Of a DNA stretch of 64,000 nt, positions 8,243 to 18,551 are shown piece after piece (positions within the stretch are counted from its first letter, which is position 1; every line of letters begins with the position of its first letter). The notes below the pieces were generated by a model. The model did no database searches and was not told where the DNA came from. It saw nothing but the letters and a program-made list of their open reading frames with translations. The stretch is taken from NCBI RefSeq assembly GCF_005080685.1, contig NZ_CP039371.1, positions 1,736,001-1,800,000 of the forward strand, written 5' to 3'. The translations under genes were made by a program, and so were the position numbers. Origin of the DNA: Pseudomonas putida (GTDB taxonomy: Bacteria > Pseudomonadota > Gammaproteobacteria > Pseudomonadales > Pseudomonadaceae).

Positions 8243-9487
8243 GTGTCGCGTAGACGCGTCGTGGTCACCGGTATGGGTATGCTGTCGCCACTGGGTACCG
8301 ATGTACCGAGCACCTGGCAGGGCATTCTGGCTGGCCGCAGTGGCATCGGTCCGATCGAACACACGGACTTGAGTGCCTACTCCACCCGTTTTGGCGGCTC
8401 GGTGAAAGGCTTCGAGGTCGAGCAATACCTGTCGGCCAAAGAGGCCCGCAAGCTTGACCTGTTCATCCAGTACGGCTTGGCGGCCGGTTTCCAGGCAGTA
8501 CGCAATGCCGGCCTGGAAGTCACCGACGCCAACCGCGAGCGCATCGGTGTGGCCATGGGCTCGGGCATCGGCGGCCTTACCAACATCGAGGAAACCAGCC
8601 GGACCCTGCATGACCAGGGGCCGCGGCGTATTTCGCCGTTCTTCGTGCCTGGCTCGATCATCAACATGATCTCCGGCTTCCTGTCGATCCACCTGGGCCT
8701 GCAGGGGCCGAACTACGCCATCGCCACTGCCTGTACCACCGGTACCCATTGCATCGGCATGGCAGCCCGCAACATCGCCTACGGCGAAGCCGACGTGATG
8801 ATCGCCGGCGGCGCCGAGATGGCGGCCTGCGGCCTGGGCATGGGCGGCTTCGGCGCCTCGCGTGCGCTATCCACCCGCAACGACGAGCCGACCCGTGCCA
8901 GCCGTCCGTGGGACAAGGGCCGTGACGGCTTCGTGCTGTCCGACGGTGCCGGCGCCCTGGTGCTCGAAGAGCTGGAACATGCCAAGGCGCGTGGCGCGAC
9001 CATCTATGCCGAGCTGGTTGGCTTCGGCATGAGCGGCGACGCCTACCACATGACCTCGCCACCCGACAGCGGCGAAGGCGCGGCCCGTTGCATGGTCAAT
9101 GCCCTGCGCGATGCCGGGATCCAGCCCGAGGACGTCAGCTACATCAATGCCCACGGCACTTCCACCCCGGCGGGTGACGTGGCCGAAGTGGCGGCGATCA
9201 AGCGCGTGTTCGGCGATCACGCCTACAAGCTCGCGGTCAGCTCGACCAAGTCGATGACCGGTCACCTGCTCGGTGCAGCCGGCGCCGTCGAGGCGATCTT
9301 CAGCGTGCTGGCCATCAACAGCCAGATGGCGCCGCCCACCATCAACCTGGACGAGCCGGACGAAGGCTGTGACCTGGACTTCGTGCCGCACCAGGCGCGC
9401 AGCATGCCGATCGACGTGGTGCTGTCCAACTCGTTCGGTTTTGGTGGCACCAACGGTTCGCTGGTGTTCCGCCGGTTCGCCGGTTGA
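8243..9487 (+). CDS. fabF: 3-oxoacyl-ACP synthase II
   Basis: 414 aa, beta-ketoacyl-ACP synthase that condenses malonyl-ACP with acyl-ACP. The catalytic Cys164 is in [13 protein letters not shown]; the two active-site His are in [11 protein letters not shown] and [10 protein letters not shown]. The start is GTG at 8243, preceded by AAGGAG at 8231-8236; [13 protein letters not shown] is the standard FabF N-terminus. The stop codon overlaps the pabC start in TGATG. Confidence 0.96.
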   Translation: MSRRRVVVTGMGMLSPLGTDVPSTWQGILAGRSGIGPIEHTDLSAYSTRFGGSVKGFEVEQYLSAKEARKLDLFIQYGLAAGFQAVRNAGLEVTDANRERIGVAMGSGIGGLTNIEETSRTLHDQGPRRISPFFVPGSIINMISGFLSIHLGLQGPNYAIATACTTGTHCIGMAARNIAYGEADVMIAGGAEMAACGLGMGGFGASRALSTRNDEPTRASRPWDKGRDGFVLSDGAGALVLEELEHAKARGATIYAELVGFGMSGDAYHMTSPPDSGEGAARCMVNALRDAGIQPEDVSYINAHGTSTPAGDVAEVAAIKRVFGDHAYKLAVSSTKSMTGHLLGAAGAVEAIFSVLAINSQMAPPTINLDEPDEGCDLDFVPHQARSMPIDVVLSNSFGFGGTNGSLVFRRFAG

Positions 9488-10308
9488 TGCAGAGCTGGAT
9501 CGATGGCCAGCCCGCGACTGCGCTGAACCTGCAGAACCGCGGCCTGGCCTACGGCGATGGCCTGTTCGAGACCATTGCCGTGCGTGGGGGCCAGCCCAGC
9601 CTGCTGGACGGCCACCTGGCGCGCCTGGCCCTGGGCTGCCAGCGCCTTGGCATCGATGCCGACCTGGCGCTGGTGCGCGACGAAGTGCTGCGCTATGCCA
9701 GCCAACTGGGTGACGGAGTTGCCAAGTTGATTCTCACCCGAGGCGACAGCCAACGCGGCTACGCCCCGGTGGCCGGTGCAGCGCCTCGGCGCATCCTCCA
9801 GGGCAGCCCGTTACCCACCTACCCTCAAGCGCATGCCGAGCAGGGGATCTGTCTGTTCGCCTGCCAGACCCAGCTTGCGGAACAACCGTTGCTGGCCGGC
9901 CTCAAACACCTCAATCGCCTGGAGCAGGTGCTGGCCCGTGCCGAATGGCAGGACAGCGAACATGCCGAAGGCTTGATGCGTGATGCCCAGGGCAGGGTGA
10001 TCGAAGGCGTTTACAGCAACCTGTTCCTGGTGCGCAATGGGGTGTTGCTCACCGCCGACCTCAGTCGTTGTGGCGTCGCTGGCGTGATGCGTGGCGCGTT
10101 GCTCGAGCAGGCTGCGGCGCTGGCCATCCCGGTGCAGGTCACCGACCTGTGGCTGGCCGACCTTGTGCAGGCCGACGAAGTATTGGTGTGCAATAGCGTC
10201 TATGGTGTGTGGCCGGTGCGCGGCATCCCTGCATTGAGCCTAAACTGGTCGCCAGGTCCCCTGACCCGTAAACTTCAGGCTGTTGCCCGTACGTTACTGG
10301 ATATCTGA
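9487..10308 (+). CDS. pabC: Aminodeoxychorismate lyase
   Basis: 273 aa fold-type IV PLP enzyme that releases pyruvate from 4-amino-4-deoxychorismate to give p-aminobenzoate for folate. Motifs: LNRGLAYGDGLFETI near the N-terminus, the PLP Lys in GLKHLNRLEQVLA, and EGVYSNLFLV. The ATG overlaps the fabF stop by one base. The fabF-pabC-mltG-tmk-holB order matches E. coli and other gammaproteobacteria. Confidence 0.93.
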   Translation: MQSWIDGQPATALNLQNRGLAYGDGLFETIAVRGGQPSLLDGHLARLALGCQRLGIDADLALVRDEVLRYASQLGDGVAKLILTRGDSQRGYAPVAGAAPRRILQGSPLPTYPQAHAEQGICLFACQTQLAEQPLLAGLKHLNRLEQVLARAEWQDSEHAEGLMRDAQGRVIEGVYSNLFLVRNGVLLTADLSRCGVAGVMRGALLEQAAALAIPVQVTDLWLADLVQADEVLVCNSVYGVWPVRGIPALSLNWSPGPLTRKLQAVARTLLDI

Positions 10309-10311
10309 TTT

Positions 10312-11550
10312 GTGAGACGCAAATTCCTGCTGCTGCTGGAAATGGGCCTGCTCCTCGCTGGACTGGCATTGGGCTGGTCGGCCTGGAAGGTCACCTCCGT
10401 GGTGGAGCAGCCCTTGCACGTGACGCAGGAGCGCCTGCTCGACGTGCCCAGCGGCACCAACCCCAACCGTATGTTCTATCGCATGCAGAGCGAAGGCCTG
10501 CTTGACGATGCGTTCTGGCTGCGCCTGTACTGGCGCTTCAACATGGCTGGCACGCCGCTGCATACCGGCGAGTACCGCATCACGCCTGGCATGACGGTCG
10601 AAGAACTGTTCGATGCCTGGCGCCGTGGCGACGTGGTGCAGTACAACCTGACCCTCGTCGAAGGCTGGACCTTCCGTCAGGTGCGCTCGGCGGTGGCCAA
10701 GCATGAAAAGCTCAAGCACACCCTCGAAGGCCTGTCCGATGCCGAGGTGATGGACAAGCTCGGCCATGCCGGCGTGTTCCCCGAAGGGCGATTCTTCCCC
10801 GATACCTATCGCTTCGTGCGCGGGATGAGCGATGTCGAGTTGCTGCAGCAGGCCTACATGCGCCTCGACGAAGTGCTGGCCAAGGAGTGGGCCGAGCGCA
10901 GCACCGACCTGCCGTATCGCGATCCCTACCAGGCGCTGATCATGGCGTCGCTGGTGGAGAAGGAAACCGGCATTCCCCAGGAGCGCGGGCAGATTGCCGG
11001 CGTGTTCGTGCGGCGCCTGCGCCTGGGGATGATGCTGCAGACCGACCCCACGGTGATCTATGGCATGGGCGAGCGCTACAACGGCCGCATTACCCGCGCC
11101 GACCTGCGCGAGCCGACGCCCTACAACACCTACACCATGGCCGGCCTGCCGCCGACGCCGATCGCCATGGTCGGCCGGGAGGCGATCCATGCGGCGCTCA
11201 ATCCGGCCGACGGCACCAGCCTGTATTTCGTTGCCCGTGGTGACGGGAGCCACGTGTTCTCCGACGATCTGGACGACCACAACTCGGCAGTGCGCGAGTT
11301 CCAGCTCAAGCGTCGTGCCGATTACCGTTCGAGCCCAGCGCCCAAGGCTGCGCCAGGCGAAACGCCTGGCACCGAGGGTGCGCCTGCGGCCACTGATGCG
11401 CCTGCGGCGAACGAGCAGCCCGGAGCGGATGCGGCTCCCGACCAGGCTCCCGTACCGAGCGAACAGCCCGCGCCGACCGAGCCCAGTGTGCCGGCTCCGG
11501 CCGCCGAACCCGCGCCGGCCGACGCGCCAGCGCCTGACGAACAACATTAA
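10312..11550 (+). CDS. mltG: Endolytic murein transglycosylase MltG with long Pro/Ala tail
   Basis: 412 aa inner-membrane lytic transglycosylase (YceG family) that cuts nascent glycan strands. One N-terminal membrane segment (about 5-25), then the catalytic domain with the active-site Glu in IMASLVEKETG, DPTVIYGMG, and YNTYTMAGLPPTPI. Start is GTG at 10312, three bases after pabC. Residues from about 345 to the end are a low-complexity Ala/Pro/Glu tail absent from E. coli MltG and presumably disordered in the periplasm. Confidence 0.94.
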   Translation: MRRKFLLLLEMGLLLAGLALGWSAWKVTSVVEQPLHVTQERLLDVPSGTNPNRMFYRMQSEGLLDDAFWLRLYWRFNMAGTPLHTGEYRITPGMTVEELFDAWRRGDVVQYNLTLVEGWTFRQVRSAVAKHEKLKHTLEGLSDAEVMDKLGHAGVFPEGRFFPDTYRFVRGMSDVELLQQAYMRLDEVLAKEWAERSTDLPYRDPYQALIMASLVEKETGIPQERGQIAGVFVRRLRLGMMLQTDPTVIYGMGERYNGRITRADLREPTPYNTYTMAGLPPTPIAMVGREAIHAALNPADGTSLYFVARGDGSHVFSDDLDDHNSAVREFQLKRRADYRSSPAPKAAPGETPGTEGAPAATDAPAANEQPGADAAPDQAPVPSEQPAPTEPSVPAPAAEPAPADAPAPDEQH

Positions 11551-13171
<1,621 letters not shown>

Positions 13172-13202
13172 CTTCCTATTTTCCGATATGTGCCGTTATC
13201 CC

Positions 13203-13985
13203 ATGCTCGTAGATTCCCATTGCCACCTCGACCGTCTTGACCTGAGCGCCCACCAGGGCTCTCTCGATGCCGCCCTGCAGGCCGCGCGTGAGCGCGGGGT
13301 GGGGCACTTTCTGTGCATCGGCGTCAGCGCCGAGAATGCCGGCGCCGTGAAGGCACTGAGCGAGCAGTACGTCGATGTCGACTGTTCGGTGGGGGTGCAC
13401 CCGCTGGACCTGGCGCCAGGCGAGACGCCAGCGCTGGAGTGGCTGCTGCGCGAACTGGCCCATCCGCATGTGGTGGCGATCGGCGAGACTGGCCTGGACT
13501 ATCATTACGAACCCGAGGCCGCCGACCTGCAGCAGGCTTCGTTCCGCTTGCACCTGGAGGCTTCGCGGCAGACCGGCAAGCCGGTGATCGTGCATACCCG
13601 TGCTGCTCGCGCCGACACCCTGGCGCTGCTGCATGAAGCCGATCTGCCACAGGCCGGGGTGCTGCACTGCTTCACCGAGGACTGGGACATGGCCCGTGCG
13701 GCGCTGGACCTCGGTTATTACATCTCGTTGTCGGGCATCGTCACCTTCCGCAACGCCGATGCGCTGCGCGAAGTTGCCCGACAGGTACCGGTCGACAGGC
13801 TGCTGGTGGAGACCGACTCGCCGTACCTGGCTCCGATTCCCTACCGTGGCAAGCCGAACCTGCCGCAGTATGTGCGTGAGGTGGCGGAGTACGTGGCGTC
13901 GTTGCGGGGTGTCAGTTATGCGCAGTTGGCCGAGCAGACCACGGCTAACTTCAAGCGGCTGTTCCCACTGGCCCGGGTTGCCTGA
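13203..13985 (+). CDS. TatD-family metal-dependent hydrolase (YcfH type)
   Basis: 260 aa TIM-barrel deoxyribonuclease-like hydrolase. Metal ligands are visible: HxH in LVDSHCHLDRLD, Glu in GETGLDYHYEP, His in VIVHTRAA and in GVLHCFTED, and Asp in ETDSPYLAP. MLVDSHCHL at 13203 is the usual family start; an ATG 15 bases upstream is possible. Family members act as 3'-5' DNases or D-aminoacyl-tRNA hydrolases, so the exact substrate is open. It ends the conserved block; the mobile region starts 60 bases later. Confidence 0.9.
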   Translation: MLVDSHCHLDRLDLSAHQGSLDAALQAARERGVGHFLCIGVSAENAGAVKALSEQYVDVDCSVGVHPLDLAPGETPALEWLLRELAHPHVVAIGETGLDYHYEPEAADLQQASFRLHLEASRQTGKPVIVHTRAARADTLALLHEADLPQAGVLHCFTEDWDMARAALDLGYYISLSGIVTFRNADALREVARQVPVDRLLVETDSPYLAPIPYRGKPNLPQYVREVAEYVASLRGVSYAQLAEQTTANFKRLFPLARVA

Positions 13986-14132
13986 GCGGCGCAATTGTCC
14001 TTGGGGCTGGTGGTTTGGCGTTGAGGCTGGGAACGGTCCAATTTGTGTAGCGGCGCTACTGGCCCCTTCCGCCTTTACGGCGGGCAACTTTTTTCTTGGA
14101 AAAAGTTGCGCAAAACCGCTTGCTGGTATGAC

Positions 14133-15422
14133 TCACCCACATGGGTTACAAATCAGTTCACGCACATAGGTAACAGTTTTTAACTGGCAGGGTCGGTTTT
14201 TCGAGGATCTGACCATGCCTTGGCGAGAGCTGAAACCTATGGACATGAAAACGCTTTTCATCGCGGATTACCTGCAGGGTCCGCCTAGCTTCAGCGCCCT
14301 CTGCGAGGCCTACGAGATCAGTCGAAAGACCGGATACAAATGGGTCGAGCGGTACGAGAAAGAGGGCCCGGCGGGCCTGGAGGAGCGCAGTCGTCGCCGG
14401 CTGACACAAGACTGGGTTGTACCCGTCGCCGTTCGCGAGGCCATCATCGAGCTGCGTGGTCAAGGCCAGACGGAGCCTGGACCCAAGAAGATCCAGGCAG
14501 CATTGCAGGCGCGTTTTCCCGACCAGGCGCCTCCCTCCAAGACCACGATCTACAACATCCTCAAGAAGGCCGAGCTGATCAAACCGCGACGCCTGCGTCA
14601 GCGTGTAGCGGTCTATCCCAAGCCATTGGAGAAAGCGGAGTCGCCCAATCAGCTATTCACTGCGGACTACAAAGGCCAGTTTCTGACAGGAGCAGGGGTC
14701 TGGTGCTATCCGTTGACGATCATGGATCACGCCAGTCGCTTCTTGCTTGCGTGCCACAGCATGGCCAACACGAACTTCCTGGAGACACAGGCTGTGTTCG
14801 CTGAGGTCTTTCGCGAAAACGGGCTACCTGAACGTATCCGAACCGATAACGGCGTGCCGTTTGCGAGTAAAGGACGCGCAGGCCTCTCCCAGCTGTCCAT
14901 TTGGTGGCTGCGCCTGGGCATCATTCCTGAACGTATTGCGCCTGGCAGGCCGGAGCAAAATGGTCGGCACGAGCGTATGCACCGGACACTCAAAAGTACG
15001 CTTCCATCCCCGCCTGCAGTGGCTTGGGAGGCTCAACAGCGGCACTTCGACCGCTTTCGGCAACACTACAATTACGAGCGATTGCACGAAGCGCTGAAGC
15101 AGAAAACGCCGGCGTCCTGTTATCAGCCTTCGCCACGCCCGTTTCCGGAGCAACTACCCGAAATGACTTACCCCAGTCATATCGAGAGCCTGCAAGCTGA
15201 TTGTAGTGGCATCGTCAACCGCCGGGGTTTGAGGATCTATGTAGGTTATGTGCTCAAGCACCAGACCATTGGGCTGGAGCGGGTCGGGGATGGGGTGTGG
15301 GATGTTATTTTCGGCCCAATCATTCTCGGCAGGGTCGATGAGCGAGAAGCCGATGATGGTTATGTAAGACTTCAGGTGTTGTCACCTATGTGAACGAACT
15401 TTTGTGTAACCCATGAGGGTGA
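14133..15422 (+). mobile_element. IS481-family insertion sequence
   Basis: About 1.29 kb with imperfect terminal inverted repeats. The left end reads TCACCCACATGGGTTACA and the right end, complemented, TCACCCTCATGGGTTACA; inner parts also match (CACATAGGT..ACA). One intact transposase fills the element. No clean target duplication is seen: TGAC occurs at both edges but overlaps the terminal repeat, so the exact ends may be a few bases off. It sits inside repeat copy A. Confidence 0.85.
14215..15393 (+). CDS. IS481-family transposase
   Basis: 392 aa DDE integrase-fold transposase. The N-terminal helix-turn-helix (FSALCEAYEISRKTGYKW, about 24-44) is followed by a linker and an rve domain with Asp in FTADYKGQF, Asp in RTDNGVPF and Glu in GRPEQNGRHERMHRTLK. 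The frame is intact, so the element may still be mobile. A second ATG at 14236 is also possible. Lower GC than neighbouring chromosomal genes. Confidence 0.92.
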   Translation: MPWRELKPMDMKTLFIADYLQGPPSFSALCEAYEISRKTGYKWVERYEKEGPAGLEERSRRRLTQDWVVPVAVREAIIELRGQGQTEPGPKKIQAALQARFPDQAPPSKTTIYNILKKAELIKPRRLRQRVAVYPKPLEKAESPNQLFTADYKGQFLTGAGVWCYPLTIMDHASRFLLACHSMANTNFLETQAVFAEVFRENGLPERIRTDNGVPFASKGRAGLSQLSIWWLRLGIIPERIAPGRPEQNGRHERMHRTLKSTLPSPPAVAWEAQQRHFDRFRQHYNYERLHEALKQKTPASCYQPSPRPFPEQLPEMTYPSHIESLQADCSGIVNRRGLRIYVGYVLKHQTIGLERVGDGVWDVIFGPIILGRVDEREADDGYVRLQVLSPM

Positions 15423-15606
15423 CCCGTACATGCTCCCACATACGGCCCCTACGCTGCGCTTCGGGGTTCCCTCGCTTCGGCGGCTTGCGGGCCCGCGCGG
15501 CCTACGACTTGCTGCGCAAGTCTACATCTCGCGCCTCCGGCTACGCCGGAGGGTGCTGCGCACCTGGCCCTCCAGCCGCCTACGCTCGGCCTCCTGAGGT
15601 CGCGGG

Positions 15607-15759
15607 TAGATCAAGATCAACAGCAAGAGCAAGATCAACAGCCAGAGCAACGGCAGGCGAATCGCTGCGCTCTCGCGGTTTACCTATCGCTTTGTGTTGT
15701 AGCGGATAGCGCGGTGTCTCTTTCGAAGATAACGCCATTGCAGGCGCCACCCCTAACTT
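15607..15759. other. Centre between inverted repeat copies
   Basis: Non-coding spacer between copies A and B. The first 50 bases hold short imperfect direct repeats of AAGATCAACAGC/AGAGCAA type (about 15608-15655). The rest has no recognised feature. Confidence 0.5.
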
Positions 15760-15980
15760 CGCGACGTCAGGAGGCCGAGCGTAGGCGCCTGTAGGGCCAG
15801 GTGCGCAGCACCCTTCGGCGTAGCCGAAGGCGCGAGATGTAGACTTGCGGAGCAAGTCGTAGGCCGCGCGGGCCCGGAAGGCGCCGAAGCGAGGGGACCC
15901 GTAGCGCAGCGGAGGGCCGGATGCAGGAGCGAGCGGTTTTGCGTCCCTTTTTCCAAGAAAAAAGGGACCCGCCGTAAAGG

Positions 15981-17398
15981 CCATCCCTTTCAAGGTCTTC
16001 GGTAGAATCCACTGAAATCCAGTCAGGAAGATCCGAGATGTGGGCTGATGTACTAGCGCGATTCGAGAAAAAAGCACCCGCCAGCGTAATGGCCAAACTT
16101 GCCTTGGAGCAGGCCATTGCGCCGGAGTGGATCGATCAGGTTTTCGAGGAGCACCGGCAACGGCAGTATTCTCGCGAGCTGCTGTTCTCGACCATCGTCA
16201 AGTTGATGTCGCTTGTTTCATTGGGTTTGAAGCCATCGCTGCATGCTGCGGCCAGACAACTGGACGACCTTCCCGTCAGCTTGGCAGCCCTGTACGACAA
16301 GATCAGTCGAACCGAACCTGCCCTGTTGCGTGCTCTGGTGACAGGCTGCGCGCGGCGCTTGGCGCCCACAATCCATGAATTGGGCTGTTCAGCCATGCTT
16401 CCTGGCTGGCAAGTTCGAGTGGTCGATGGAAGCCACTTGGCCTCTACCGAAAAGCGTCTTGGCGCGTTGCGCCAAGAGCGCGGGCGGCTCGCCCCGGGTT
16501 CTCGGTGGTGGTTTACGACCCCGATCTGGATCAGGTAATTGACCTCCAGCCGTGCGAGGACGCCTACACAAGCGAACGAGTTTGTGTTTTGCCGTTGCTG
16601 GCTGAAGCAAAGGCCAATCAGGTTTGGATTGCTGACCGGCTCTACTGCACGCTGCCTGTAATGGAGGCATGCGAGCAGGTGAACACATCGTTTGTCATTC
16701 GCCAGCAGGCCAAGCATCCACGCTTGATCCAGGAGAGTGAGTGGCAGGCGCCAATGCCCGTAGCGACAGGCACAGTGCGCGAACAATCCATCGAAGTAAA
16801 AGGCGGGCACCGCTGGCGGCGTGTGGAACTGACACTTCATTCACCAAATGACTCAGGTGACAAAAGCTTGATGTTCTGGAGCAACCTGCCCGAGAGCATC
16901 AGTGCACAACAGATCGCAGATTTCTATCGGCGTCGCTGGAGCATTGAGGGGATGTTCCAGCGACTGGAAGCGATTCTGGAAAGTGAAATCGAAACCCTCG
17001 GCAGTCCGCGAGCGGCCTTGCTTGGATTCACCACTGCCGTGCTGGCATACAACGTTCTGGCCTTGCTCAAGCGAAGTGTTGAACAGGCTCACCGCGATGC
17101 CTTGCCCGAGAATTGGGAAGCTTCGATCTATCACTTGGCGGTGCAGATCAGAGGAGGTTACGAAGGCATGCAGATTGCCTTGCCAACCGAGTACATGCCG
17201 GTTGTCTCTATGGAAGACCTGGCCCGGCGGCTACTTGAACTGGCCAGAAACATCCAGCCCAAGCAAGTAGCTAAAAGCCCCCGAGGTCCCAAGGTGCCCA
17301 AGCCCAAAGCCTGGGTCCAAGGCACGGCAGTGCATGCACACGTTTCAACCGATCGGGTCATTAAGGCCGCCAAAACCAAAAGACCTTGAAAGGGATGG
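15981..17398 (+). mobile_element. IS4-family insertion sequence with 9-bp target duplication
   Basis: 1418 bp. Terminal inverted repeats CCATCCCTTTCAAGGTCTT (left) and its complement at the right end. A perfect 9-bp direct duplication, CCGTAAAGG, flanks it at 15972-15980 and 17399-17407, which proves a simple insertion into repeat copy B. The transposase frame is broken (see the pseudogene entry). Confidence 0.93.
16038..17389 (+). pseudogene. IS4-family transposase, frameshifted
   Basis: The N-terminal part (16038-16538) and C-terminal part (16505-17389) lie in different frames and together give a normal IS4 transposase. DDE residues: Asp in RVVDGSHLAS, Asp in WIADRLYC, and the YREK-type motif in YRRRWSIEGMF. 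The break falls between LGALRQERGR and VVYDPDLDQVIDL, near 16485-16505. A single-base loss explains it; there is no A-rich slippery site as in IS elements with programmed frameshifting, although CCCCGGG is present, so programmed -1 shifting is less likely but not excluded. Confidence 0.85.
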
Positions 17399-17436
17399 CC
17401 GTAAAGGCGGAAGGGGCCAGTAGCGCCGCTACACAC

Positions 17437-17808
17437 AATGGATCCGCTCACAATCTAAATGCCAAGCCAAGCCAAGCCCAAAAAAAACCCGGGTTCTGGG
17501 GGAGGAATCCGGGTTAAGACCATTAGGAGTAAAACAAAGGTACCGCGGTCCCTGGGCACCTTTATCGGCGCGCCACTGGGGGGGATGCGCCGCGCCAACA
17601 CTTCTAGTATTGGCCAGGTTTGGCCTAGTGCCAGTGCTCCTTGGTCGTTTTTTAAACAGATTTGGAATACGCCGGGGATTGGTTCCTCCCTCTGCGCATT
17701 GAGAAGCCCTGCAAAACCGCCCGGAAACACTCACATGCATGGAACATCCGTGCAATTTGCCGCCAGTTAGGCATAATAAACCGCTTCGATCGTCATCCAG
17801 TCCTTCCC
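17437..17808. other. Anomalous intergenic region before the tetR gene
   Basis: 372 bases with no convincing gene. It has short direct repeats (GCCAA three times, 17461-17477), an inverted repeat AACCCGG/CCGGGTT (17486-17492, 17509-17515), and AAAGGT/ACCTTT (17536-17541, 17558-17563). Base composition is less codon-like than elsewhere. It is probably the ancestral tatD-tetR spacer plus regulatory DNA. No clear -35/-10 pair could be assigned. Confidence 0.45.
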
Positions 17809-18444
17809 ATGCAGAAAGAACCTCGTAAGGTCCGTGAGTTTCGCCGTCGCGAACAGGAAATCCTCGATACCGCGCTCAAGCTGTTTCTCGAACAAGGTGA
17901 AGATAGCGTCACTGTCGAGATGATCGCCGACGCCGTCGGTATCGGCAAAGGCACGATCTACAAGCACTTCAAGTCCAAGGCCGAGATCTACCTGCGCCTT
18001 ATGCTCGACTACGAGCGCGACCTGAACACGCTGTTGCACTCGGCCGATGTCGATCGTGACAAGGAGGCGTTGTCGCGCGCCTACTTCGAGTTCCGCATGC
18101 GCGACCCGCAGCGCTATCGGTTGTTCGACCGCCTCGAAGAAAAGGTGGTCAAGGGCAACCAGGTGCCGGAAATGGTCGAGGAACTGCACAGCATCCGAGC
18201 CTCCAACTTCGATCGCCTGACTCAACTGATCAAAGGCCGCATCAGCGAGGGCAAGCTCGAGGACGTGCCGCCGTACTTCCACTATTGCGCCGCATGGGCC
18301 CTGGTGCACGGCGCCGTGGCGCTGTACCACTCGCCGTTTTGGAGCAACGTGCTCGAGGATCAGGAGGGCTTCTTCCAGTTCCTCATGGACATCGGCGTGC
18401 GCATGGGCAACAAGCGCAAGCGCGACCCGGAATCCCCAGCCTGA
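17809..18444 (+). CDS. TetR/AcrR-family transcriptional regulator
   Basis: 211 aa. N-terminal TetR helix-turn-helix (VTVEMIADAVGIGKGTIYKHFKSKAEIYLR, about 35-64) and an all-helical ligand domain. An orthologue lies near tatD and holB in P. aeruginosa (PA2957 region). The start at MQKEPRKVREFRRREQE is chosen; the frame is open 49 codons upstream but that stretch has unusual composition. Ligand and targets are unknown. moaA-like gene follows after 107 bases. Confidence 0.85.
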   Translation: MQKEPRKVREFRRREQEILDTALKLFLEQGEDSVTVEMIADAVGIGKGTIYKHFKSKAEIYLRLMLDYERDLNTLLHSADVDRDKEALSRAYFEFRMRDPQRYRLFDRLEEKVVKGNQVPEMVEELHSIRASNFDRLTQLIKGRISEGKLEDVPPYFHYCAAWALVHGAVALYHSPFWSNVLEDQEGFFQFLMDIGVRMGNKRKRDPESPA

Positions 18445-18551
18445 AGTTGAACCACGGCGTCCGGTAGCCGGGATGTGAATGGAGTGCTTGCAAAAACCTG
18501 AACGCTGAGTCAGATTTTGCCAGCCCCGATTCATCCTCGCCGGAGTCATTC

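Larger units (their letters stand above)
14046..15606 (+). repeat. Structured intergenic repeat, copy A (split by IS481 element)
   Basis: The two parts (14046-14132 and 15423-15606, about 270 bp without the insertion) match copy B in inverse orientation. The order is TGTAGCGGCGCTACTGGCCC, GCCTTTACGGCGGG, a hairpin (14084-14109), GCAAAACCGCT, [IS], CTACGCTGCGCTTCGG, GCGGCCTACGACTTGCTGCG, then a CTCCGG/CCGGAG stem. No protein family is recognisable in any frame. Hairpin arms differ from copy B by paired substitutions that keep base pairing. Confidence 0.8.
15760..17433 (-). repeat. Structured intergenic repeat, copy B (split by IS4 element)
   Basis: Inverse copy of the repeat at 14046-15606; its two parts are 15760-15980 and 17399-17433. 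It keeps the same module order on the minus strand and a hairpin at 15943-15968 (GTCCCTTTTT/AAAAAGGGAC) where copy A has GCAACTTTTT/AAAAAGTTGC. With both insertion sequences removed, A and B would form an approximately 676-bp palindromic structure. Confidence 0.8.

Noticed and set aside
14129..15424. Clean target duplication for the IS481 element
   Set aside because: Only TGAC is shared, and it overlaps the terminal repeat, so no duplication is claimed.
15413..16117. Open frames in both strands within the repeat copies
   Set aside because: The frames follow hairpin DNA; substitutions between copies preserve pairing rather than codons, and no ribosome site is present.
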